Source: Bacillota bacterium (lineage in GTDB: Bacteria > Bacillota > Clostridia > Peptostreptococcales > Anaerovoracaceae). From it: a DNA stretch of 28,558 nucleotides. The stretch covers positions 1 to 28,558 of the forward strand of contig JAGATO010000357.1 of NCBI GenBank assembly GCA_017621195.1. Direction: 5' to 3'. Position 1 is the first letter of the stretch. Every line of letters begins with the position of its first letter. A program made the position numbers and the translations under genes. The notes beneath the pieces are model-generated. The model had not been told where the DNA came from and ran no database searches. It saw nothing but the letters and a program-made list of their open reading frames with translations. Positions 14,744-22,526 of the stretch are shown here, in pieces.

Positions 14744-15292
14744 TCAGCGTTCTGCCACGGCGTCAGCGACAGCATCCGTGGTGTAGTGGAAGCGGCTGCG
14801 CAGCGATGTTTTCTGCAGCGCTTCTGTCAGGATAAATGCCAGGACGATGCCCACCAGAGTCTGACCGGAAACGAACGGGATGCGGGAAATGGCCACAGCC
14901 GGTCCGTACAGGAATACGCGGGTGATGGTGTAGACCGCAACCTGGAATGCGCCGCCCAGAACGGCTCCCAGGATCCAGCCCATGCGGCCGCGGGAATTCT
15001 TCAGCATGTGTTCCAGAACCAGTCCCATGATGGCGGCCATCAGGGATTTGGCGATCAGGGTGGGAACGATCCATACGGCGTAGCCGCCGATCAGATCGGC
15101 CAGGGCTTCACCCAGAGCTCCGGCGCAGGCGCCCCGCTTCCATCCCAGCATCAGGACAGACAGGAAGAGCAGGCAGTCTCCCAGGTGGGTGTAGCCGAAG
15201 GGAGTGGGGATCTTTAACAGAACGGTGGCCACGAAAATCAAAGCGGTAAAAATTCCGGTTTCGCACAGTTGTTGTACTTTGTTGTCTCTCAT
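14744..15292 (-). CDS. ECF transporter S component (substrate-binding membrane subunit)
   Basis: A 182-residue integral membrane protein with about six hydrophobic segments, resembling the PF07155-type S components of energy-coupling factor vitamin transporters. The stretch FGYTHLGDCLLFLSVLMLGW (32-51), followed by RGACAGALGEALADLIGGYA and TLIAKSLMAAIMG, is characteristic. S components bind a small vitamin or cofactor precursor and dock on a shared EcfA/A'/T module, which is not in this window. The ATG follows AAAGGAG by 9 nt. It is the first gene of an operon with the amidohydrolase. No riboswitch is seen in the short leader, so the substrate cannot be assigned. Confidence 0.85.
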   Translation of the reverse strand: MRDNKVQQLCETGIFTALIFVATVLLKIPTPFGYTHLGDCLLFLSVLMLGWKRGACAGALGEALADLIGGYAVWIVPTLIAKSLMAAIMGLVLEHMLKNSRGRMGWILGAVLGGAFQVAVYTITRVFLYGPAVAISRIPFVSGQTLVGIVLAFILTEALQKTSLRSRFHYTTDAVADAVAER

Positions 15293-15326
15293 GATATGTA
15301 CTCTCCTTTGTTCAAACTATGCTCCC

Positions 15327-15355
15327 ATTATAGAAAAGAAACTGTTCTTTTTAAA
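15327..15355 (-). promoter_or_regulatory. Promoter of the ECF S component/amidohydrolase operon
   Basis: Minus strand TTTAAA (15350-15355) and TATAAT (15327-15332) are 17 bp apart. Confidence 0.5.
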
Positions 15356-15367
15356 TATACAATTATA

Positions 15368-15415
15368 AAAAAATAAACCAGTACAGAATTTGAAATTACA
15401 AAAACTGCACTGGTT
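15368..15415 (-). terminator. Terminator after the HD-domain gene
   Basis: On the minus strand AACCAGTGCAG and CTGTACTGGTT (15376-15415) form a stem with one G-T wobble and an 18-nt loop, followed by a T-rich run (TATTTTTTT). Confidence 0.7.
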
Positions 15416-15420
15416 GTGAT

Positions 15421-15990
15421 TTACTCTGTTGACGACACTCCGAACTTTTGACGGAGGTATCGCTCGTATCGCTGCTTCTGTTCCGGTCGGGGAAGCTCCA
15501 GGCCGTATTCGTAGCAGTCCACCACATCCGCATCCTTTACGATCTCTTCGATGAGGGGCCCCACGACGGATTTGTCGCTGTGATGTGCCACCGCCAGGGA
15601 GATCGTTCGGATTTCTTCCTCCGTAAACAGCTTCAGTTTTTCCAGCAGCCAGCGGGCCGGCTGTTCACCGGCAGGGGCGTGGCCCGCCTGTTTTCCGGTG
15701 ACGATGCGGCCGATGTCGTGAATGGCGGCCGCGATGGCAGCCAGCTCCGGGTCGCAGCCCCGTTCTACGGCCATGTCCTTGGCGATGCGGGCACAGCTTG
15801 CCAGATGGACGCGCTCCCAGTGAAAGGGTTCGTCCCGTTGAGGCGGTTGAGTGTGGTTTGCAGCTGCGGCATCGGCCGCATGGCGCTCCGCATCCTCGAT
15901 CCGGTCAATCTCCGTCAGAAGCGCATATTGTACCGCGGACAGCCGGTCCGTGCGCAGGGCGTCCGGCGCGGTCTTCGGTCGATCAATCAT
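15421..15990 (-). CDS. HD-domain metal-dependent phosphohydrolase
   Basis: A 189-residue cytoplasmic protein with an HD domain: His62 in ERVHLASCARIA, His91-Asp92 in AAAIHDIGRIV, His136/His137 in LAVAHHSDK, and Asp153 in VKDADVVD. HD proteins hydrolyse phosphate esters, often nucleotides or cyclic nucleotides, using a metal pair; the substrate here is unknown. The first 55 residues form a helical, Ala/Asp-rich extension of no recognised function. An open frame runs upstream into the acetyltransferase gene, but AAAGGAGC before ATG 15990 marks the start, 17 bp after the acetyltransferase stop. The two genes form an operon. Confidence 0.85.
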   Translation of the reverse strand: MIDRPKTAPDALRTDRLSAVQYALLTEIDRIEDAERHAADAAAANHTQPPQRDEPFHWERVHLASCARIAKDMAVERGCDPELAAIAAAIHDIGRIVTGKQAGHAPAGEQPARWLLEKLKLFTEEEIRTISLAVAHHSDKSVVGPLIEEIVKDADVVDCYEYGLELPRPEQKQRYERYLRQKFGVSSTE

Positions 15991-16007
15991 GAGAAAGCTC
16001 CTTTCCG

Positions 16008-16739
16008 TCAGTTTCTCTTCAGCCACGCATCGGCATCGTCGCAGATTTGCTGCAGCTGAGTGAAGAATTTGCAGGTGTGATAGCCGTCCGCCACCATGTG
16101 GGGGACGAAGACGTTGACGGGGATCAGCAGCCGGGGAAGCGGGCTGTCCGTATGGTTTCGACATGGCTGCTCCACGCGACCCAGACAGTCCGGAAGAACC
16201 TCCGACGGAAAGAAACGACCGAAGGTGACCACCGGAAACAGCATGTGAGGCGGCGTGAAGGTATCGCTGCCGTAACCGGTGAAGGTGGTCCAGGGAACGC
16301 AGGAGACCGGCAGAAAGGCGTCCGGTTTGTCGGGCTTGGATTTGATCCCTTTGATCTGACCGTACCGTTCCATATCCAGGAGCATTCCGTCGTAGAATCG
16401 GAAAAAGTCCCCATTCCAGGGGGACCAGATGTCGGAGAAGGTCTCATCATCCCGGTGGAACACGGTGTAGGACGGGTTCAGATAGTCGTACCAGCCGGGG
16501 ATGCCGTCCTGGTCCAGGGCCATGCGGAACTCCCGGACTCGATTGACCGCCTTCGTCACGGCGTAGACGAAAACGGAATAAAAACGAAGAGCCCGGCTCT
16601 CACAGCCGCGCTTCAGGGCGGAGATATCCACGTTGACGGTCAGGTTGTAATTGGTTCTGACCAGCTTTTGATAGTAAAGAAAATGTTCGCGGCGCGGCCA
16701 GGTGGCCAGATCGATCCGGTGAAATTCGGCAGGGTTCAT
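16008..16739 (-). CDS. Chloramphenicol acetyltransferase-like protein
   Basis: A 243-residue protein of the trimeric CAT family, which transfers acetyl from acetyl-CoA. The N-terminal half follows the family (WPRREHFLYYQ, NLTVNVDISAL, FYSVFVYAVTKAVNRVREFR). The catalytic motif reads PHMVADGYH: His214 aligns with the catalytic His and Asp218 with the structural Asp, but the usual preceding His is Pro213. The protein is about 25 residues longer than typical CATs owing to an insertion before the motif (about 178-205). Resistance activity is possible but unproven; many such homologues acetylate unknown acceptors. GAGGAGG before ATG 16739 fixes the start. It is co-transcribed with the HD-domain gene. 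Confidence 0.85.
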   Translation of the reverse strand: MNPAEFHRIDLATWPRREHFLYYQKLVRTNYNLTVNVDISALKRGCESRALRFYSVFVYAVTKAVNRVREFRMALDQDGIPGWYDYLNPSYTVFHRDDETFSDIWSPWNGDFFRFYDGMLLDMERYGQIKGIKSKPDKPDAFLPVSCVPWTTFTGYGSDTFTPPHMLFPVVTFGRFFPSEVLPDCLGRVEQPCRNHTDSPLPRLLIPVNVFVPHMVADGYHTCKFFTQLQQICDDADAWLKRN

Positions 16740-16770
16740 GAGTACCTCCTCGAGAGATTTCTTACTTAGT

Positions 16771-16799
16771 ATTATAGTCTGCGAAGCGAAGAAGCACAA
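16771..16799 (-). promoter_or_regulatory. Promoter of the CAT-like/HD operon
   Basis: Minus strand TTGTGC (16794-16799) and TATAAT (16771-16776) are 17 bp apart, directly after the terminator of the aminotransferase gene. Confidence 0.6.
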
Positions 16800-16800
16800 G

Positions 16801-16853
16801 AAAAAAGGGCGACCGCTTTCGCCGGCAGTGATACCGGCATGGGCGGCAGCCCT
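16801..16853 (-). terminator. Terminator after the aminotransferase gene
   Basis: On the minus strand AGGGCTGCCGC pairs imperfectly with GCGGTCGCCCT (16806-16853), enclosing a GCCGG/CCGGC inner stem, followed by a T-run at 16801-16805. Confidence 0.75.
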
Positions 16854-16880
16854 GAAATTCCGCGTGAGTTTCGATGATTA

Positions 16881-18065
16881 CTACTTCAGCAGATCTGCCA
16901 TCTTGGACAGGCGGCGGATGGATTCGTACAGGGTTTCGTCCTCTCTGGCGAAGTGGAGACGGACCAGATGATTGATGGGTTCTCTGAAGAAGCTGGAACC
17001 GGGAACGGCGGCAACGCCGGTGTTCTTAATCATCCATTCACAGAAGTCCATATCGCTCATTCCCTTGAACTGATCCAGCTGGAGGAATTTCGTGATATCG
17101 ATCAGGACGAAGTATGTACCTTCCGGATTGGTGTGTTCGATGCCCAGCTCGTCCAGACCGTTCAGGAAGATGTCTCTCTTGCTCTGGTACTTGGCTTTCA
17201 GGTCGGCGTAGTAGTCGGGGCCCAGTACGTTCAGAGCGCGGCAGGCGGCTTCCTGGATGGGAGCAGCGGCGCCTACGGTCAGGAAATCGTGGACCTTTCT
17301 GGCAGCCTCGATAGCTTCCGCATTTCCGATGACGTAACCCAGACGCCATCCGGTGATGGAGTAGGTCTTGGACAGGGAATTGCAGGTCAGCGTCCGTTCG
17401 AACATTCCCGGCAGGGAGGCCACGCAGATGTGCTCGTTGTCATCGAAGGTGATATATTCGTACACTTCGTCGGTGACTACGTAGAAGTCGTACTTCTTGG
17501 CCAGGGATGCGATGAATTCCAGTTCGTCTCTCTTGAACACCTTACCGCAGGGGTTGGAGGGGTTGCAGAGGATCAGAGCCTTGACGCCGGGCTGGCTGCA
17601 GGCAGCTTCCAGTTCCGCCTTGTCGAAGGTGAAGCTGGGCGGAGTCAGGGGGACGAAGATGGGATCTGCGCCGGACAGGATGGTGTCAGCACCGTAATTT
17701 TCGTAGAAGGGAGAGAAGATGACGACTTTATCTCCCGGATTGCATACGGTCATCATGCAGGTCATCATGGCTTCGGTGGAACCGCAGGTGATGACGATCT
17801 CGGACTTGGGATCTACGGTGCGGCCGAAGCGTTCGCTTTCGATCCGGCAGATCGCTTCGCGGAAGTTCGTGGCACCGAAGGTGATGGAATACTGGTGAGG
17901 ACCTTCCTTGGCAACCTCCGCCAGGGCGTCGGTGATTTCCGTGGGGGGATCCCAGTCAGGGAATCCCTGAGACAGATTGATCGCACCGTATTCATCGCTG
18001 ATTCTTGTCATTCGACGGATCACAGAATCTGTAAATGTCATTACTCTGTTGCTTAACTGTGGCAT
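16881..18065 (-). CDS. Class I/II pyridoxal-phosphate aminotransferase
   Basis: A 394-residue cytoplasmic fold-type I aminotransferase. Signature residues are INLSQGFPDWDPP (29-41), Asn171 in CNPSNPCGK, Asp199 and Tyr202 in VTDEVYEYI, and the Schiff-base Lys233 in NSLSKTYSITGWRLGY. The FPDWDPP and SITGWRLGY segments resemble the methionine/kynurenine/aromatic aminotransferase group, but the amino acid substrate cannot be fixed from sequence. The frame is open to 18200, yet AAAAGGAG just before ATG 18065 and the MPQLSNRVMTFTDS start are the natural ones. It is a single-gene transcript. Confidence 0.93.
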   Translation of the reverse strand: MPQLSNRVMTFTDSVIRRMTRISDEYGAINLSQGFPDWDPPTEITDALAEVAKEGPHQYSITFGATNFREAICRIESERFGRTVDPKSEIVITCGSTEAMMTCMMTVCNPGDKVVIFSPFYENYGADTILSGADPIFVPLTPPSFTFDKAELEAACSQPGVKALILCNPSNPCGKVFKRDELEFIASLAKKYDFYVVTDEVYEYITFDDNEHICVASLPGMFERTLTCNSLSKTYSITGWRLGYVIGNAEAIEAARKVHDFLTVGAAAPIQEAACRALNVLGPDYYADLKAKYQSKRDIFLNGLDELGIEHTNPEGTYFVLIDITKFLQLDQFKGMSDMDFCEWMIKNTGVAAVPGSSFFREPINHLVRLHFAREDETLYESIRRLSKMADLLK

Positions 18066-18161
18066 GTCGTTTCTCCTTTTATTTGAAGCTCTTATGAAAT
18101 ATGAAAGATATAATGGTAATGGCGGCGGCGAGGCTGCCATACGATTTACGTCAATGGTAAT

Positions 18162-18190
18162 ATAATAGTAGAAAAGAGGGCTTTCGTCAA
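18162..18190 (-). promoter_or_regulatory. Promoter of the aminotransferase gene
   Basis: Minus strand TTGACG (18185-18190) and TATTAT (18162-18167) are exactly 17 bp apart. The leader would be about 90 nt and contains a GGC-rich stretch able to fold. The rest of 18066-18355 holds only this promoter and the divergent one at 18292-18300. Confidence 0.65.
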
Positions 18191-18291
18191 GCCCTACCAC
18201 AAATATTAATTATCTTTATTGTTGAAACAACACAAAATATAATTTTTTTCGTTAGGCTTTCATAAAATCGTCGCGGAGCGGTAAAAAATCG

Positions 18292-18300
18292 TGATATAAT
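18292..18300 (+). promoter_or_regulatory. Extended -10 promoter of the transglutaminase-fold gene
   Basis: TGATATAAT is a consensus extended -10, with no good -35, about 55 bp before the start codon. Confidence 0.5.
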
Positions 18301-18355
18301 ATCAAAAATAAGGGGTTTATGTCCGAAATCGGACCGAGAGAGAAGGAGATCAACG

Positions 18356-19627
18356 ATGTTTCGAAGGAAAAAATACATTTTCGCGGTGAAGAAGAGTCAC
18401 CGCGGACGCAATATCATACTGGGGATTCTGGCGATATTGGTGGTGATCGGTGTAGCAGCACTGGTCGTCTATCCCGTGCTTCGTCCCATCAACTATTCGG
18501 TGACCGTAGAGGCCGGAAGCGACGGTGTGGATGCCGCCGCGTTCCGAAAGAACTCCCAATCAGAAGAGCCCATTCAGCTGCTTTGGGAATCGATCGGAGA
18601 GCCGGACTGGAGCGTTCCGGGAGACTATCAGGTGAAGGTTTTGTACGGAGGAAAGGAATATACGGGAACGGTTCGGGTCGCGGATACCGTGGCGCCTGCA
18701 GCCGAGGCCAGAGAGGTGACATGGTTTGTGGATGATGAAGGAAGTCCGCAGCCCATGGATTTCGTTGCCGACGTGAAGGATGTCACCGACGTGACGGCGG
18801 AATACAAAGAAGAACCGGATATGACGCAGCTGGGAAGCCAGGAGGTTACGGTGATTCTCATCGACGGAGGCGACAATAGAACGGAGATCGTGTCGAAGCT
18901 GACCATCACCGATGACCAGCAGCCGCCTGTGATCTACGGAGCAGCAGATCGGCTGACCTATCTGGGAACGGCCACTCCTCTGGACGACGGCATTGCCGTG
19001 GTGGACGACCGTGATGAAGCGCCGGCGCTGAGCGTGGATGCTTCCGCCGTGAACTTCAACGAGAAGGGAACGTATCCCGTGATCTACACTGCTGTGGATC
19101 GGGCCGGAAACACGACAAAGGTTGAGACGACGCTGACCGTGTCCTACTTCCGGGAAAGCGCTGTGGATGCGGATAAGCTGAATGCGGCGGTGGACGGGCT
19201 GCTTGCGCAGATCGTGGATGACTCCATGACGGCGGAAGAGAAGTGCCGCGCCGTCTATGACTGGGCGAAGGCTAATGTTGCCTGGTCCACCAGCGGCTCC
19301 GATCGGACGGCCTGGACCAAAGAAGCTTACCGGGCCATTCGCTGGAAGGCCGGTGACAGCTTCACCACCAGCGCGCTGTTCCACGGCTGTATGATCCGGC
19401 TGGGCTATCAGGATATGATGGTACAGCGCAGCGGAAGTCTGTACTACTGGAATCTGGTCAATCTGGGTGACGGTTGGTACCACGTGGACTGTGGACGGGG
19501 AAGCAGTGCGGTGACCGAGCCCGTCTTCCTGATGACGGATCAGGAGCTGGCAAAATGCTCTGCGGAAGCGGGAAATGGCTTCTACGACTTCGACAGCACG
19601 CTGTATCCGGCCGCTTCGGCTCGGTAA
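18356..19627 (+). CDS. Membrane-anchored Ig-like/transglutaminase-fold protein, probably inactive
   Basis: A 423-residue protein with a basic N-terminus and one membrane helix (about 19-40), the rest outside the cell. Residues 45-265 are beta-rich Ig-like segments with repeated TVAP/QQPPV starts and GNTT ends, like bacterial Ig/HYR repeats. Residues 270-420 have the transglutaminase-like fold (AVYDWAKANVAWS, then WNLVNLGDGWYHVDCG). The expected catalytic Cys in the GDCF-type motif is Ser335 (GDSF), and the His normally before YWNLVN is Tyr363; only Asp378 is kept. It is therefore likely a non-catalytic peptide or wall-binding domain. RBS GAAGGAG precedes ATG 18356. Single-gene unit with its own promoter and terminator. 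Confidence 0.85.
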   Translation: MFRRKKYIFAVKKSHRGRNIILGILAILVVIGVAALVVYPVLRPINYSVTVEAGSDGVDAAAFRKNSQSEEPIQLLWESIGEPDWSVPGDYQVKVLYGGKEYTGTVRVADTVAPAAEAREVTWFVDDEGSPQPMDFVADVKDVTDVTAEYKEEPDMTQLGSQEVTVILIDGGDNRTEIVSKLTITDDQQPPVIYGAADRLTYLGTATPLDDGIAVVDDRDEAPALSVDASAVNFNEKGTYPVIYTAVDRAGNTTKVETTLTVSYFRESAVDADKLNAAVDGLLAQIVDDSMTAEEKCRAVYDWAKANVAWSTSGSDRTAWTKEAYRAIRWKAGDSFTTSALFHGCMIRLGYQDMMVQRSGSLYYWNLVNLGDGWYHVDCGRGSSAVTEPVFLMTDQELAKCSAEAGNGFYDFDSTLYPAASAR

Positions 19628-19639
19628 AGGATAAGATCG

Positions 19640-19673
19640 GAAGGGACTGAAAGACAACGGTCCCTTCTTTTTT
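19640..19673 (+). terminator. Rho-independent terminator
   Basis: GAAGGGAC (19640-19647) pairs with GTCCCTTC (19660-19667), followed by TTTTTT (19668-19673). Confidence 0.9.
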
Positions 19674-19733
19674 ATTGTTCGGATTAAAGGAAACGATGGA
19701 AACGAAATTTTCAGAGGAAAATGAAAATAACAG

Positions 19734-19761
19734 TTGACAGATCGAGGATAAGGTATATAAT
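19734..19761 (+). promoter_or_regulatory. Promoter of the metal-resistance operon
   Basis: A perfect TTGACA (19734-19739) and TATAAT (19756-19761) with a 16-bp spacer, slightly short. Confidence 0.75.
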
Positions 19762-19766
19762 GAACG

Positions 19767-19784
19767 TATGAACAATAATTCATA
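19767..19784 (+). promoter_or_regulatory. ArsR/CadC-type operator
   Basis: TATGAA (19767-19772) and TTCATA (19779-19784) form a perfect inverted repeat with a 6-bp centre, the usual form for ArsR/SmtB-family operators. It lies just downstream of the -10, so bound repressor would block initiation of its own operon. Confidence 0.7.
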
Positions 19785-19802
19785 TGAAAGGATGTTGGAA
19801 TT

Positions 19803-20165
19803 ATGGAGAGGGAAAAGTACGAAGAACGCTGTGACGAGATCTGCGTTCACGACGAAGTGGTCAACTCCGTGACGGAGGAGATGCCGGAGGACGAGATTCT
19901 GTACGATCTGGCGGAGCTGTTCAAGGTCTTCGGCGATACGACGAGAATTAAAATTCTGTATGTCCTGTTCGAATCGGACATGTGCGTCTGCGACATCGCT
20001 GAGCTTCTGAACATGGGACAGTCGGCCATCTCCCATCAGCTGCGGGTCCTGAAGCAGGCCCAGCTGGTCAAGTTCCGCCGGGAGGGAAAACAGGTGATCT
20101 ATTCCCTGGCCGACGATCACGTCCGTACGATCATCAACAACGGTATGGAACACATCATGGAGTAA
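19803..20165 (+). CDS. ArsR/SmtB-family metal-sensing repressor, CadC type
   Basis: A 120-residue winged-helix repressor. Cys10, Cys14, Cys61 and Cys63 (CDEIC and ESDMCVCDIAELL) match the four thiolates of the CadC inhibitory metal site for Cd/Pb/Zn. The DNA-recognition helix is GQSAISHQLRVLKQA (72-86), the wing is REGKQVIYSL. Near the C-terminus Asp104, His106, His117 resemble the second, SmtB-type zinc site. It should release the operator at 19767-19784 when metal binds, inducing the HMA protein and ATPase genes that follow on the same strand. GAAAGGA precedes the ATG. Confidence 0.93.
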   Translation: MEREKYEERCDEICVHDEVVNSVTEEMPEDEILYDLAELFKVFGDTTRIKILYVLFESDMCVCDIAELLNMGQSAISHQLRVLKQAQLVKFRREGKQVIYSLADDHVRTIINNGMEHIME

Positions 20166-20182
20166 AGAGAAAGGAGCTTACA

Positions 20183-20401
20183 ATGAAAAAGGTATTCAAG
20201 ATGCAGGATCTGGAATGTGCTCACTGCGCGGCAAAGATGGAGGATGCGATCAACAAGCTGGAAGGTGTCAACAAGGCTTCGATCAGCTTCATGACCCAGA
20301 AGCTGACGCTGGATGCGGACGAGGCTCGGTTCGACGATATCGTAAAAGAAGCCGTAAAGATCTGCAAGAGCATCGAGCCGGACTGTGAGATTCTTCTGTA
20401 A
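20183..20401 (+). CDS. Free-standing HMA heavy-metal-binding protein
   Basis: A 72-residue cytoplasmic ferredoxin-like metal-binding domain. The motif LECAHCAAKME supplies Cys12 and Cys15; the remaining pattern (VNKASISFMTQKLTL, then IVKEAVKICKSIEPD) matches HMA domains. It lies 17 bp after the repressor gene and is followed by the ATPase, which lacks its own N-terminal HMA domain, so this protein probably acts as the detached metal-delivery domain of the pump. RBS AAAGGAG precedes the ATG. Confidence 0.92.
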   Translation: MKKVFKMQDLECAHCAAKMEDAINKLEGVNKASISFMTQKLTLDADEARFDDIVKEAVKICKSIEPDCEILL

Positions 20402-20474
20402 TAGAACGGGTAGCGTCGGCGACAGATAAGAGTGCGCTGCCTGAGAAACGATAAACTGTGTGAGAGTGATATGC

Positions 20475-22322
20475 ATGACAAAGAAACAAAAGCGTGAATT
20501 GAAAAAGATCATCGCCGCCGTGGCAGTACTGCTGGCGATGATTCTGATCCCCGTACCGCAGCCCTGGCGACTGGTGCTGTTTCTGATCCCTTACGTGATC
20601 GCTGGTGGCGATGTGCTGAAGACGGCGGTACGCAATATCGGTCACGGACAGATCTTCGATGAAAACTTTCTGATGGGGATCGCTACCATCGGCGCCTTTC
20701 TGGTAGGCGAATACACCGAAGGTGTTGCCGTCATGATCTTCTACCAGGTGGGCGAGCTGTTCCAGAGCTATGCGGTGGGAAAATCCCGGACATCCATCGC
20801 CCAACTGATGGACATCCGACCGGATTATGCCAACGTAGAGAGGGATGGACAACTGGTGACGGTGGATCCGGAGGAAGTGGAGATCGGCCAGGAGATCGTG
20901 GTCAAAGCGGGAGAGCGGATCCCTCTGGACGGCGTGGTGGTCAGCGGTCAGTCCATGATCGACACGTCGGCTTTGACGGGAGAATCGGTACCGCGGAAGG
21001 CGTTGGAGGGAAGCGAGGTGCTGTCGGGCTGCATCAATCAGAGCGGCCGTCTGGTGATTCGGGTGACGAAGGAATTCGGCGAATCCACGGTATCGAAGGT
21101 GTTGGACCTGGTGGAGAACGCGGCGTCCCAGAAGGCGCCCATGGAAAACTTCATCACCCGGTTTGCTAGATACTATACGCCGGCGGTGGTCTTTGCCGCT
21201 GTGGCTCTGGCAGTGCTTCCGCCGCTTCTGGTGGAGGGAGCCGCCTTTTCCGACTGGGGCTATCGAGCGCTGACATTTCTGGTCATCTCCTGTCCCTGTG
21301 CGCTGGTCATCTCCGTTCCCATGGGCTTCTTCGGCGGAATCGGAGCGGCGTCCCGGCACGGTGTTCTCGTCAAGGGAAGCAACTATCTGGAAGCGCTGGC
21401 TCATGCGGAGATCGCCGTCTTCGATAAGACCGGTACGCTGACGAGAGGGACGTTTTCCGTCACCGAGATTCAGTCGCAGCCGGGGATCGACCAGCGGGAG
21501 CTGCTTCACATGGCGGCGCTGGCAGAGGCCGCATCCAACCATCCCATCGCGGTTTCCATCCGCACGGCCTGGGGTAGTCCCGTGACCCAGGAGGATGTGG
21601 ACTCGGTGGAGGAAATCGCCGGACACGGAATTCGGGCATTGGCGGGCAACCGCCGGATCCTGGCCGGAAACCGGCGGTTGATGGACCGATTCGGTATCGT
21701 CTGCGATGAGGTGGAGACCATCGGAACGGCGGTGTACGTGGCTGTGGACGGGATGTACTGGGGTGCCATCGTCATCTCCGACCGGATCAAAGAGACGGCA
21801 GCGGATACGTTGAAGGCGCTGAAGCGGGCCGGACTGAAGAAGACCGTCATGCTGACGGGAGACAATGCAGGAGCAGCACAGAAGGTGGCCCAATGCCTCG
21901 GCATCGACAGCGTGTATGCGGAACTTCTGCCGGGTGACAAGGTGGAACGTGTGAAAGAACTGATGGCGGAGACCAGTGAAAAAGGGAAGCTGATGTTTGC
22001 CGGTGACGGTATCAACGACGCTCCCGTTCTGGCCATGGCCGACATCGGCGTCGCCATGGGAGCCATGGGATCCGATGCCGCCATCGAAGCAGCCGATGTG
22101 GTTCTGATCGATGACCGGTTGGAGCAGCTTCTGGTGGCCATGCGCGTGGCCAAGGGGACCCTCGCCATCGTGAAACAGAACATCGTATTTGCCCTGGGCG
22201 TCAAGGGCGTGATCCTGGTATTGGGGGCATTGGGATACGCCAACATGTGGCTGGCAGTCTTCGCCGATGTAGGTGTGGCGGTCATCGCCATCCTGAATTC
22301 CATGCGAGCGTTGAAGATATAA
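20475..22322 (+). CDS. Heavy-metal P1B-2 ATPase (Zn/Cd/Pb exporter)
   Basis: A 615-residue P-type ATPase that pumps soft divalent metals out of the cell. Seen in order: N-terminal helices, the actuator TGES (168-171), the transmembrane CPC motif (273-275), phosphorylated Asp317 in DKTGTLT, the SNHP nucleotide-binding motif (354-357), TGDN (461-464) and GDGINDAP (510-517). Lys577 and DxG at Asp598 in the last helices are the P1B-2 signature for Zn/Cd/Pb rather than copper. It lacks an N-terminal HMA domain; that domain is encoded separately just upstream. Start is uncertain: GTG 20460 and GTG 20466 are in frame, and no strong ribosome binding site is present, so translation may depend on the upstream genes. 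Third gene of the operon. Confidence 0.93.
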   Translation: MTKKQKRELKKIIAAVAVLLAMILIPVPQPWRLVLFLIPYVIAGGDVLKTAVRNIGHGQIFDENFLMGIATIGAFLVGEYTEGVAVMIFYQVGELFQSYAVGKSRTSIAQLMDIRPDYANVERDGQLVTVDPEEVEIGQEIVVKAGERIPLDGVVVSGQSMIDTSALTGESVPRKALEGSEVLSGCINQSGRLVIRVTKEFGESTVSKVLDLVENAASQKAPMENFITRFARYYTPAVVFAAVALAVLPPLLVEGAAFSDWGYRALTFLVISCPCALVISVPMGFFGGIGAASRHGVLVKGSNYLEALAHAEIAVFDKTGTLTRGTFSVTEIQSQPGIDQRELLHMAALAEAASNHPIAVSIRTAWGSPVTQEDVDSVEEIAGHGIRALAGNRRILAGNRRLMDRFGIVCDEVETIGTAVYVAVDGMYWGAIVISDRIKETAADTLKALKRAGLKKTVMLTGDNAGAAQKVAQCLGIDSVYAELLPGDKVERVKELMAETSEKGKLMFAGDGINDAPVLAMADIGVAMGAMGSDAAIEAADVVLIDDRLEQLLVAMRVAKGTLAIVKQNIVFALGVKGVILVLGALGYANMWLAVFADVGVAVIAILNSMRALKI

Positions 22323-22343
22323 AAATAAAAGGAAGGAAAAAGA

Positions 22344-22387
22344 GTTCGGAAATTCGGAAAAGATGTTTGGAAATCCGGACTTTTTTT
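22344..22387 (+). terminator. Terminator of the metal-resistance operon
   Basis: GTTCGGA (22344-22350) pairs with TCCGGAC (22374-22380), one wobble, followed by seven T. The loop is long (23 nt), so it is of moderate quality. Confidence 0.55.
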
Positions 22388-22526
22388 CTGTTTTTTTGGG
22401 AATAAAACTGTCGATTTTCGCTTGGAAAAGAAAAAGAAGGCAGTATTTTATAATCAGAGTGGTATATGAGAGAAAAATGTGGCTTTGGCACAGAATTTGC
22501 TCTGTAGTAGGAGAAGAAAGTAAAAC

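Noticed and set aside
20289..21893. 534-codon minus-strand open frame
   Set aside because: It lies opposite the P-type ATPase gene; the sequence is His/Arg/Gln-rich and without motifs.
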